Source: Planctomycetaceae bacterium (GTDB lineage Bacteria; Planctomycetota; Planctomycetia; Pirellulales; Pirellulaceae). From it: DNA of 64,000 nt. Location of the stretch: positions 1 through 64,000 of the forward strand of contig PAPJ01000024.1 in NCBI GenBank assembly GCA_002709045.1. The letters run 5' to 3'. The position numbers were made by a program, and so were the translations under genes. The notes beneath the pieces are model-generated. The model did not search any database. It was not told where the DNA came from and saw only the letters and a list, made by a program, of their open reading frames with translations. This document shows positions 54,507 through 63,015 of this stretch, in pieces. Every line of letters starts with the position of its first letter. Position 1 is the first letter of the stretch.

Positions 54507-56424
54507 CTGCCACCACCGTCACAGTTGATTCAACCCAATCGCGAACATCTATTCCATCTGATTTGATATCTGCTCGTATTAAATAATGCCCCGGCTTTTC
54601 AGGCAGTCGAATAATCGCCCTAACGCCTGTCAATGCACCGGCTGGCACCTTGCTGGCCCGTGTTGTTGACATAACCTCGGCCCCTTCCGGCAATCTAAAC
54701 TGCACTTCATAATCACGTCTTTTACTAGAATGGTTTGTAATAGCTACATTAAATTCATGGATAACTCCTGGCTTAACCTGTAATCCATAGGGGTACAACA
54801 TTGCCCATTGCTCGTCGACGGCATAATTGGGGTCATCCCAGAGCGTCAGTGCACGCACCGCTTCAATCCGATCGGAAAAGCCTCGCTCTAAAGAATCGAG
54901 TTCTTTATCTGAGAATCGAAACACGTGTGGTATATGTTCATTAATCAGCCAGTAATTATCACCGAGCTCCTTGATTTGCGACAAGCAGAATAGAAATCCA
55001 TCATCTTTGTGCATGAGGTTTCGGTTCAGAACACAGTAATCATCCATTCCGGAAGGTGAAAAGGCATCACCAATAAAAAACACGGGAGGCTGACTGGATT
55101 GTTCAACTAGCAGTGCACCATGATAAAACGTCTGACCCGGAAAAGCACGGAATGTCAGCTTGAATTCATGAAATTCCATTGTCTCTCCATGCTGCTTTGC
55201 AACCACCTCTTTAATCGGAATATGATGCAGACAAGGCATGTGATAATTACCCGGGTGCCGCAGGATATCAACGTAATGCCTTACCGCATACACGGGGCAA
55301 TCAAACTGCTCAGCAGCCTGCTGAACTGAGTCGGTATGATCATCGTGGTAATGAGTCACAAAAATCCCATCCACCTTATTGATCACTCCTGCGTCGAGTA
55401 GTTGCTTAACACCATCGATCACCCCTGTATTCCCACAGTCAATTAATAGGCTATGACCGGTTTCGGAAATAATCAGACGACTTGTTCCCTTTACCCAAAT
55501 CCAGTCCGGCGTATCTTCGTAGGCAGAATAGGGCATCAGTGAAAAATCTGCCTGCTTTCCCAGAATGCGTTCTGCACACTGGCCCATTCTCTCTTGCTTA
55601 AAATACCAATGAAGAGCACTGGTGCTCAGATATGAACGATACAAGTCTTTAATACGCTGACTCAGTTTATCGAGAGCTTGTATCGGACGCTGAATCACAT
55701 CACCACGGGCGGGTACCAGGATATCCGGACTGAGCATCTTAATTTTCTCGATACTGTTAAGTAGTGCTGAGAACCTGCCTCCATACCCGTGATAGCCACG
55801 GATATTCACCTCCTCAATGGCATCCTGAAAACTGTAAATATCCAGAATCTTACCTGATCCAGCAATCAGATCTCCCGTAAACACCACCGTCTGACCTTCT
55901 AACTCTGCAACATAAGAAACACTTCCACGAGTAAAGCCGGGGGTTTCGATTACTTTCAGAGATACTCCACCGAGATCAATCTGATCTCCCTCTTTGACCC
56001 ACTTCTCAACTTCGATGCCAGTTCCCAGCACTTTGGTGGACTGCTGATCGTAGTCATGAAACCTCTTCTGTTGAAAATCACTCCAGTATTGTTCCGGAGT
56101 TTCAATCAATGCTCGTTCCGCTTCAGGTGCTGCAACCTTTGCACCATTAGCTATCAGCGAAGAGGCGGCCCAAACAACATCTCGTCGATGATGAGGCAAT
56201 AACACCCAATCGGCTTTTATCGACGGATTGTCAACAACGCCATATACGACAGCCGTTTGCTGTTCACCCTTAACTACAACACTGTTGACTGCGCCTGTCT
56301 GTACGGCAAGGCGGTTTGAAAATTTTACCGCCTGACTCTCTTCCGTAATGCCACTCAGCATTGCCAGACTCAAAACCAAAAGACTAAATGACTGTGAAAC
56401 TATACGGAGCATAAATAACCTCAT
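54496..56424 (-). CDS. Exported tandem metallo-beta-lactamase protein with C-terminal beta domain
   Basis: A 642-residue protein; an ATG 4 codons in (56412) has the better Shine-Dalgarno (GAGG, 6 nt). The signal peptide is about residues 1-31. Two MBL folds follow. The first (about 40-250) has a degraded zinc motif, H78-H-R80-R-D82-V83, but keeps ETPGFTRGS and FTGD. The second (about 305-510) is canonical, with H358-Y-H360-D-D362-H363, PGQTFYH435 and FIGD453. The last about 100 residues (540-642) form an Ig-like beta domain. The first fold is probably structural or regulatory. It lies 89 bp downstream of the permease gene and overlaps the secreted-protein gene by 11 bp. Confidence 0.88.
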   Translation of the reverse strand: MRLFMLRIVSQSFSLLVLSLAMLSGITEESQAVKFSNRLAVQTGAVNSVVVKGEQQTAVVYGVVDNPSIKADWVLLPHHRRDVVWAASSLIANGAKVAAPEAERALIETPEQYWSDFQQKRFHDYDQQSTKVLGTGIEVEKWVKEGDQIDLGGVSLKVIETPGFTRGSVSYVAELEGQTVVFTGDLIAGSGKILDIYSFQDAIEEVNIRGYHGYGGRFSALLNSIEKIKMLSPDILVPARGDVIQRPIQALDKLSQRIKDLYRSYLSTSALHWYFKQERMGQCAERILGKQADFSLMPYSAYEDTPDWIWVKGTSRLIISETGHSLLIDCGNTGVIDGVKQLLDAGVINKVDGIFVTHYHDDHTDSVQQAAEQFDCPVYAVRHYVDILRHPGNYHMPCLHHIPIKEVVAKQHGETMEFHEFKLTFRAFPGQTFYHGALLVEQSSQPPVFFIGDAFSPSGMDDYCVLNRNLMHKDDGFLFCLSQIKELGDNYWLINEHIPHVFRFSDKELDSLERGFSDRIEAVRALTLWDDPNYAVDEQWAMLYPYGLQVKPGVIHEFNVAITNHSSKRRDYEVQFRLPEGAEVMSTTRASKVPAGALTGVRAIIRLPEKPGHYLIRADIKSDGIDVRDWVESTVTVVADEK

Positions 56425-56513
56425 AAGGACGACAATTCAGCAAATTTCATTAGTAAGACACCCAGATCCCGATTGCTGAATTTTACACGATTCCAGTCGC
56501 TCAAGCGGAAGTT

Positions 56514-57671
56514 TCAAAGAATTGATAAGAGCGACGGGGCCGTTGAGTCCAGCAGCAGGACAATCAGTGTACAAGCCACTAACGCAAGTCCTGCAACCAT
56601 ACTAAGCTCAATAAACAACAACTGTCGGACTTTGCTTGCTTCACACCCAAGGTAATACATGGTTTCCAGATGTTTCTTTCGTAATTGCACAGACTGCGCA
56701 GTCGACAGCGCGACCATCATAGTTGAGATCATCAAGAGGATCACAAACACCAGATCAAGAATATCCCCAACTCGTACTACATGCTTCATGAGTTTTTCGA
56801 ACTCTTCGCCCGGGACCACGACCTGTGTTGTCCGGTTATCCTGATAATTGACTCGCAGCAACACACCTGCCTCATTCGTAACGGGCCAGACAGCCACGGA
56901 TGAAATACGATAGTTTTCCTGTTCACCATGAAAGTGAATTTGTTGCCTATTACTCTCAGTTATCTCTGTTTGAGAGTTCTGCGGCACATGCGATCCTTCA
57001 ACATCATATAAAAATGAATTGCGATTAACGGCGGTTCCGGCATCTCCATCCTGATGCAGATGCCCATAGCCGTCTAACAACCATGCCGTCTCCAGAGAGA
57101 CAAACACAGCCTGATCGTCAGGTGTAAACGACTCTTTAAGAACTCCTACCACCTTTAGTTCGTAGGGCGACGCGTCGCCGAATCCAAAGGTGCTTTGCAA
57201 ATCACTCTTTATTGCCGACATTCCATTGAGTTGTTTTGCTACCTCGGCACCAATTACACAGGTACCCACTTCAACAAAGGGCTGACCTTCTTTTAAACTC
57301 AATGCCTGAGCGTTAAGGTAAACAGAGGAAGTCCCTACGATCGGCCACCTACCTTGTCCGGCGGAGTGAACAAGATGCAGCGGTGCGCAGACGAGTTCAT
57401 TGCTGTTACTTAAACGGTCATATTCCTTATAGGTCAGCGACTGCTGTAGCTCGCCGACAAAAAACTGTGACCGCAGTACCAGATCAAACCGGTCTCCTCG
57501 GGCACCGACCAGTAGTGGCGGACTGACACTACGCGATTCCAGTTCTGCCCGATAACGGGCAATAACTCGGGCTGAAGTAATTGGCAGAGCAATGGACAGA
57601 CCGATAATAATCACAAGCGTCATTACCAGTTTCCACTGTGAACATAAATAAGCACAGGCAAAGGAAATCAT
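56514..57671 (-). CDS. FtsX-like ABC transporter permease
   Basis: A 385-residue permease of the FtsX/MacB/LolC type. There is a helix at about residues 14-34, a large periplasmic domain (about 35-295) and then two further helices at about 305-327 and 350-375. Family members normally have four helices; the last is missing and the chain ends a few residues after helix three. The segment between helices two and three (RKKHLETMYYLGCEASKVRQLLF) is the typical coupling region. It overlaps the ATPase gene by 4 bp (ATGA). Such permeases export or extract lipids, lipoproteins or peptides using mechanical force. It is probably dimeric with its ATPase. Confidence 0.85.
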   Translation of the reverse strand: MISFACAYLCSQWKLVMTLVIIIGLSIALPITSARVIARYRAELESRSVSPPLLVGARGDRFDLVLRSQFFVGELQQSLTYKEYDRLSNSNELVCAPLHLVHSAGQGRWPIVGTSSVYLNAQALSLKEGQPFVEVGTCVIGAEVAKQLNGMSAIKSDLQSTFGFGDASPYELKVVGVLKESFTPDDQAVFVSLETAWLLDGYGHLHQDGDAGTAVNRNSFLYDVEGSHVPQNSQTEITESNRQQIHFHGEQENYRISSVAVWPVTNEAGVLLRVNYQDNRTTQVVVPGEEFEKLMKHVVRVGDILDLVFVILLMISTMMVALSTAQSVQLRKKHLETMYYLGCEASKVRQLLFIELSMVAGLALVACTLIVLLLDSTAPSLLSIL

Positions 57672-58351
57672 TCCAAACTCGGTTTACCTCCGAAATTTAT
57701 TTCTTCAAACGACACTCTTTGTTTGAAATGTTCGAGACCATCACTGCCATGAGTAACGGCGATGATCGTTGAGCCAATTTCATCAGATTGCTCAAACAAC
57801 AAGTCCCAAACACCTCGGGCATTAACGCCATCCAGATTTGCTGTCGGTTCATCAGCAAGCACCAGAGCAGGCTCTCGCAGTAACGCACGGCAGACAGCCA
57901 CTCGCTGCTGCTCGCCGCGTGACAATTTGCTTACCGGGCGGTCTCTTAACATCTCTAGCCCGACTTTGGTTATGAGCTTTTCAACTCGAGCATCCCAGTC
58001 AATTCCTCTGGCATTGGACGATAAGGTGACCGGCAACAGAATATTGTCTTTGATGCTTAAATATTCAAGCAATCTAAAATCCTGAAATACGAAGCCAACC
58101 GATTCATTCCTAAAACGTCTCATTTCCCGTGAACTTGACACAGCCAATGGAACACTGCAAAATTGGAACTCGCTGGCCGCGTCTTCGGTCCATGGAATGA
58201 TGCCGGCGAGTAAGTTTAAGAATGTTGTTTTTCCACAACCGCTTGGACCAACGATTGCGGTATGCTGTCCTGCCTCCAGTTCAAAACGAGGGACACTCAA
58301 TTCGAAAGGACTGTTTGGATATTGAAACTGTAAATTACGTACGGAGATCAT
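57668..58351 (-). CDS. ABC transporter ATP-binding protein (LolD/MacB type)
   Basis: A 227-residue ABC ATPase. Walker A is GPSGCGKTTFLNLLAG (residues 35-50), the Q-loop is FVFQDFRLLEYLS, the signature is LSRGEQQRV, Walker B is LVLADEPTANLD and the H-loop is VTHG. It pairs with the FtsX-like permease, whose start overlaps its stop by 4 bp. It is the first gene of a four-gene minus-strand unit: ATPase, permease, tandem MBL protein, secreted protein. The promoter lies in the 133-bp gap to the divergent PSD gene. Of the LolCDE/MacAB group it looks most like LolD, but no lipoprotein-sorting gene is adjacent. Confidence 0.93.
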   Translation of the reverse strand: MISVRNLQFQYPNSPFELSVPRFELEAGQHTAIVGPSGCGKTTFLNLLAGIIPWTEDAASEFQFCSVPLAVSSSREMRRFRNESVGFVFQDFRLLEYLSIKDNILLPVTLSSNARGIDWDARVEKLITKVGLEMLRDRPVSKLSRGEQQRVAVCRALLREPALVLADEPTANLDGVNARGVWDLLFEQSDEIGSTIIAVTHGSDGLEHFKQRVSFEEINFGGKPSLE

Positions 58352-58484
58352 TCCGTGATTCTATCCGGTCAGATTTACTACGCAAACTTAGTCTCAGACA
58401 ATAGCTCGCAAAAGCTGTTCTTTTTAATAAAATAAGATTATCCGAATAACTGTCAACTTCGCCATAAGGTTTGATAAATCAAAT

Positions 58485-61400
58485 ATGAACATGTGTCGCA
58501 CCGGCATTCTACTGGCAATTGTTCTTTCTGCCGCTCTACAGCTAAGTGCACAGGAAATCGACTTCAATCGGGATGTCAGACCAATTCTTTCAAATAACTG
58601 CTTTCAGTGCCATGGTCCGGATGAAGCCGCCCGTCAGGCAGATCTGAGGCTGGATACTGCCGCAGGGATCGCTGAACTGCGAGATCCCGAATTAATTGTT
58701 AAGGGCGACATCACCCAAGGTGAGTTTCTCCACCGCATCATGACCGCTGACACTGATCTAAAAATGCCTCCGCCTGAGTCAAATCGGGAATTAAGTGAGC
58801 AGCAATTATCCACACTCAAACGTTGGGTTGAACAGGGAGCCGAATACTCCATTCACTGGTCTTTCACTTCACCTGAAAAATCAGCTCTTCCGCAAACAAT
58901 CAACACTGCATGGGCTCGAAATGCGATTGATCATTTCATTCTATCGCGATTGCAGCAGGAAGGCCTCCAGCCTTCAGATGAAGCCTCACGGCGAACTCTG
59001 ATTCGTCGTCTGACCTTTGATTTGACCGGCCTGCCTCCCACTCCGGATGAGGTCGTCGCGTTTCTGGCTGATAATTCGGCCGATGCCTACGAAAACGTGG
59101 TTTCTCGGCTGCTCGAATCAAGCCGATTCGGAGAGCATATGGCGTGGACCTGGCTGGAAGCCGCCCGCTATTCCGATACCAATGGATATCAGGGAGACCG
59201 CACTCGCAGTAGTTATTTCTGGCGTACCTGGGTAATCGAGGCTTTTAACAGAAATATGCCTTTCGATCAGTTTTCGCTTGAGCAGATTGCCGGCGATTTA
59301 CTAGAGTCTCCCAGCACATCTCAACTCATTGCCACAGGGTTCAATCGCAATCATCCACTCAATGGTGAGGGAGGCCGTATTGCAGAAGAAAACCGCGTTG
59401 AATACGTCTTTGACCGAACAGAAACAACCAGTACCGTCTGGCTCGGACTAACCGTTGGATGTGCGCGTTGTCATGACCATAAATATGATCCCATTAGTCA
59501 ACGCGAATACTATGAAATGTACGCCTACTTCAACAGTATCGATGAATCCGGCCGGGTTGATGCCGGAGGTAATGCCCAACCGATCATCAAAGTCCCGACT
59601 CTTAAACAACGATCCAGAGTTGAGGAACTTGAACTACTCATTGCTGAACTTGACAAGGAACGTAGTCAGCCACTGGGAGAATTAAAAGAATCCCGACAGC
59701 AATGGATTGCAAAATGGAACTCGGTTATTAACGGCAGTGATACCAATGCTTTCTGGCGACCATTGATTCCCAAAAAGGCTGAATCAAGGGAAGGTGCGAC
59801 GACACATATTGAACCCCATGGCAAGGTTGTTATCACCGGGAAATTCCCGGATTTTGATGATTACACACTTACAATTCCGGTTTCGCCAGGCAGAATCGAA
59901 GCCATTCGTCTGGAAGCACTTACCAATGAAACCATCCAGTTCCGAGGGCCGGGCCGAAATGCCAATTTCGTACTTACAGGATTTGAAGTCGCATTGCACT
60001 CTAAAGACGGTGAGGTCACACCAATAAAGATACACGATGCAACGGCTGATTTTGTACAGGGAGGTTTTAATATTATCGACACTCTGGATCCAGCTAACAA
60101 AGGTGGCTGGGCTGTTTGGGATGGCGAATTAAATACAGCCGTCGATAGACAGGCAATCTTCACGTTAGAGCAACCGCTTGAAATCGGTCCGGAAGCAACG
60201 TTGATCGTGACCATGAAGCACCGTTCCGATCATGCTAAGCATATACTCAGCACCTTTGCTCTCTCTACATCCAGTACCCGCGAAGTTACGTTTGAAACCG
60301 ATACAATCCCTCCCGCTGACATCGTTGAACTACTGCAAATTGCTGGCGGAAAATGGAACGAGCAACAGGCTGTCACCGTCGGCAACTTCCATCGACGCTC
60401 TACCCAACGACACCGGAATGCCACCGCCAAATTAAGATTGGCCCAAACGGAACACGACCGTTTAAACGAAGGGTTCCAAGACACGATGGTGATGCGTGAC
60501 CGGGAAACTCCCAGAGACACCCGTATTTTAATAGTGGGTCGTTATGACAATCCGCTGAATGATGAGAATCTTTTTCCGGACACTATTGCCAGCGTGTCAG
60601 TAATGCCCGAAGACGCACCAAAAAATCGATTAGGACTCGCGCGCTGGATCGTTTCCACAGACAATCCGCTGACCAGCCGGGTTACGGTTAATCGTTTCTG
60701 GCAACAGTTTTTTGGGACTGGATTAGTAAAAACGACGGAAGACTTTGGTTCTCAGGGAGAACTACCAAGCCATCCTCAACTACTGGACTGGCTGGCTGTT
60801 GACTTCCAGGAAAACAACTGGGATATCAAGCGTTTGATAACGCAGTTTGTTACAAGTAGCACGTACCGCCAGAGTTCCAGTGTAACGCCCGAACTTCTGG
60901 AGAAAGATCCATACAACCGCTTGCTGGGACGAGCTCCGCGATACAGACTGGCTGCCCACACCATTCGGGATAACGCCTTAGCCGTCTCAGGACTACTCAC
61001 TGAAAAACTTGGTGGGCCATCGGTAAAACCTTACCAACCACCGGGACTCTGGGCCGACTTCAGCTTCGGAAAAATCAAATACTCTCAGGATTCCGGTGAC
61101 GCCCTCTATCGACGCAGCCTGTACACTTTCTGGCGTCGCTCACTGTCTCCTCCAAATATGTTTGACGAAGCCAGTCGGCAAACTTGTGAGGTTAGAACCA
61201 AACGTACCAATACACCACTGCAAGCATTAACGCTGCTCAACGACATTACGTTTGTCGAGGCTGCACGTGTCTTTGCCCAAAGTTTGCTCTTAGAACATCA
61301 ACAGGACGCTGATCGGTTGCATCATGCTTTTCAACGAGCATTATCAAGACCACCGACAGAGGCTGAAATTAAACTCATGAATAACATCCTGATACTATCA

Positions 61401-61556
61401 AGAACACACTATCTGGAAAAACCCGAAGAAGCGATTGAACTATTAAGTGTAGGTGAAAGCAAACCGGATGAGAGTATTTCAGCGGTGGATCTAGCAGCAT
61501 TTACTAATCTGGCGAATATAATTTTCAATACAGACGAGTTTATCTCCAAAGAATAA
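58485..61556 (+). CDS. Planctomycete cytochrome c / DUF1549 / DUF1553 (PSD1) protein
   Basis: A 1023-residue exported protein with a signal peptide at residues 1-22. The PSCyt1 domain has C39-F-Q-C42-H43 (heme c site, [11 protein letters not shown]). DUF1549 follows from about residue 145 ([27 protein letters not shown]) and contains a second C326-A-R-C329-H330 motif ([12 protein letters not shown]). A middle region, about 380-640, includes a beta-rich carbohydrate-binding-like part. DUF1553 is C-terminal ([20 protein letters not shown], then LQALTLLND). A periplasmic redox or carbohydrate role is likely but unproven. It starts an apparent operon with the DUF1501 gene (8 bp downstream) and a sulfatase. 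Confidence 0.95.
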   Translation: MNMCRTGILLAIVLSAALQLSAQEIDFNRDVRPILSNNCFQCHGPDEAARQADLRLDTAAGIAELRDPELIVKGDITQGEFLHRIMTADTDLKMPPPESNRELSEQQLSTLKRWVEQGAEYSIHWSFTSPEKSALPQTINTAWARNAIDHFILSRLQQEGLQPSDEASRRTLIRRLTFDLTGLPPTPDEVVAFLADNSADAYENVVSRLLESSRFGEHMAWTWLEAARYSDTNGYQGDRTRSSYFWRTWVIEAFNRNMPFDQFSLEQIAGDLLESPSTSQLIATGFNRNHPLNGEGGRIAEENRVEYVFDRTETTSTVWLGLTVGCARCHDHKYDPISQREYYEMYAYFNSIDESGRVDAGGNAQPIIKVPTLKQRSRVEELELLIAELDKERSQPLGELKESRQQWIAKWNSVINGSDTNAFWRPLIPKKAESREGATTHIEPHGKVVITGKFPDFDDYTLTIPVSPGRIEAIRLEALTNETIQFRGPGRNANFVLTGFEVALHSKDGEVTPIKIHDATADFVQGGFNIIDTLDPANKGGWAVWDGELNTAVDRQAIFTLEQPLEIGPEATLIVTMKHRSDHAKHILSTFALSTSSTREVTFETDTIPPADIVELLQIAGGKWNEQQAVTVGNFHRRSTQRHRNATAKLRLAQTEHDRLNEGFQDTMVMRDRETPRDTRILIVGRYDNPLNDENLFPDTIASVSVMPEDAPKNRLGLARWIVSTDNPLTSRVTVNRFWQQFFGTGLVKTTEDFGSQGELPSHPQLLDWLAVDFQENNWDIKRLITQFVTSSTYRQSSSVTPELLEKDPYNRLLGRAPRYRLAAHTIRDNALAVSGLLTEKLGGPSVKPYQPPGLWADFSFGKIKYSQDSGDALYRRSLYTFWRRSLSPPNMFDEASRQTCEVRTKRTNTPLQALTLLNDITFVEAARVFAQSLLLEHQQDADRLHHAFQRALSRPPTEAEIKLMNNILILSRTHYLEKPEEAIELLSVGESKPDESISAVDLAAFTNLANIIFNTDEFISKE

Positions 61557-61564
61557 GAAACGTC

Positions 61565-63001
61565 ATGCACCCAATTGACCAACACAATCAGGCAATCACT
61601 CGCCGACACTTTTTTGGAAAAACCAGTGTCGGAATTGGGTCAGCCGCTCTGGCCACTCTACTAAACGAAGGCGCTTCATCTGCAGAACTACCGGGGATAT
61701 CACACTTTGCACCTAAAGCCAAGCGTGTTATTTACATGTTTCAAAACGGAGCCCCAACCCATCTGGATTTATTTGACCACAAACCGGGCATGCAAAAGCA
61801 CCGAGGCACTGACTTACCGGACTCTGTGCAACAGGGCCAACGTCTTACAACCATGACACAGGGAAAAGATCGCAAAGTACTACCCACTCCCTGGAAATTC
61901 CGTCCTTACGGTGAAAGCGGGATTTACATGAGTGAATTGGTACCTCACATGGGCTCGATCGCCGATGAACTGTGCCTCGTGAGGTCAATGTATTCCGAGG
62001 CCATCAATCACGCTCCGGCCATTACCTTTCTCTTAACCGGCTCGGAAATGCCCGGGCGTCCGAGCATCGGTTCATGGCTCTCCTATGGTCTGGGAAGTGA
62101 CAATCAGGATCTCCCAACATTCTGCGCCATGACCAGCCGTGACCGAGAAGCATCATGTGGTCAAATCTTCTATGAATGGTATTGGGGAGCAGGATTCTTA
62201 CCGACACACCATCAGGGTGTTAAATTTCGGGGCGTGGGAGATCCGGTCCTATACCTATCCAATCCCAAAGGCATCGACCGCGGACTACGCAGGAATTTAC
62301 TGGAACAACTATCACAGCTGAATCACTTGAAACAACAGGAAGTCGGTGACCCGGAAATTCTAACTCGGATTTCGCAATACGAAATGGCCTACCGAATGCA
62401 GGCATCGGTGCCCGAGTTAGCAGACATCACCACTGAACCGCAGCACATTCTCGACATGTATGGTCCGGATGTAATGGAGCGGGGTACATTTGCTCAAAAC
62501 TGCCTGCTTGCAAGAAGGCTGGCGGAAAAGGGGGTTCGTTTTGTTCAGCTAATGCACGCTGGATGGGATCAACACAACAACCTACCAACTCAATTAGCCG
62601 TACAGGCTCGAGATACAGATCAACCTGCAGCGGCACTGGTCAAAGATCTCAAGCAACGTGGGTTACTTGATGACACGCTTGTTATCTGGGGTGGTGAGTT
62701 CGGTAGAACTCCATTTGTCCAGGGTGACATGAACAACCAAAAGCAGCACGGACGCGATCACCATCCATATTGCTTCAGTCTCTGGATGGCTGGCGGAGGG
62801 ATCAAAGGTGGAACAACATACGGACAATCGGATGACTTTGGTTATAACGTTGCTGAAAACGGAGTTCACGTACACGATCTTCAGGCAACCGTGCTACACC
62901 TTCTGGGCATCAATCATGAAAGGCTCACTTACCGTTTTCAGGGCCGTGAATTTCGGTTGACCGATGTCCACGGAAAAGTCATCAAACCCATCCTCGTATA
63001 A
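61565..63001 (+). CDS. DUF1501 protein, Tat-type signal
   Basis: A 478-residue DUF1501 protein with a twin-arginine motif (ITRRHFFGKTSVGIGS, about residues 12-27). Conserved blocks: YMFQNGAPTHLDLFDHKPGM, GSEMPGRPSIGSWLSYGLGS, GGEFGRTPFVQ and GRDHHPYCFSLWMAGGG. The stop of the PSD1 gene is 8 bp upstream, and the sulfatase gene starts 14 bp downstream, so the three form a likely operon. It is closer to the PSD-linked copy at 16980 than to the two solitary copies (shared SWxSYGxGS and HHPYxFSxWMAGGG). Confidence 0.93.
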   Translation: MHPIDQHNQAITRRHFFGKTSVGIGSAALATLLNEGASSAELPGISHFAPKAKRVIYMFQNGAPTHLDLFDHKPGMQKHRGTDLPDSVQQGQRLTTMTQGKDRKVLPTPWKFRPYGESGIYMSELVPHMGSIADELCLVRSMYSEAINHAPAITFLLTGSEMPGRPSIGSWLSYGLGSDNQDLPTFCAMTSRDREASCGQIFYEWYWGAGFLPTHHQGVKFRGVGDPVLYLSNPKGIDRGLRRNLLEQLSQLNHLKQQEVGDPEILTRISQYEMAYRMQASVPELADITTEPQHILDMYGPDVMERGTFAQNCLLARRLAEKGVRFVQLMHAGWDQHNNLPTQLAVQARDTDQPAAALVKDLKQRGLLDDTLVIWGGEFGRTPFVQGDMNNQKQHGRDHHPYCFSLWMAGGGIKGGTTYGQSDDFGYNVAENGVHVHDLQATVLHLLGINHERLTYRFQGREFRLTDVHGKVIKPILV

Positions 63002-63015
63002 ACACCAATTACAAT

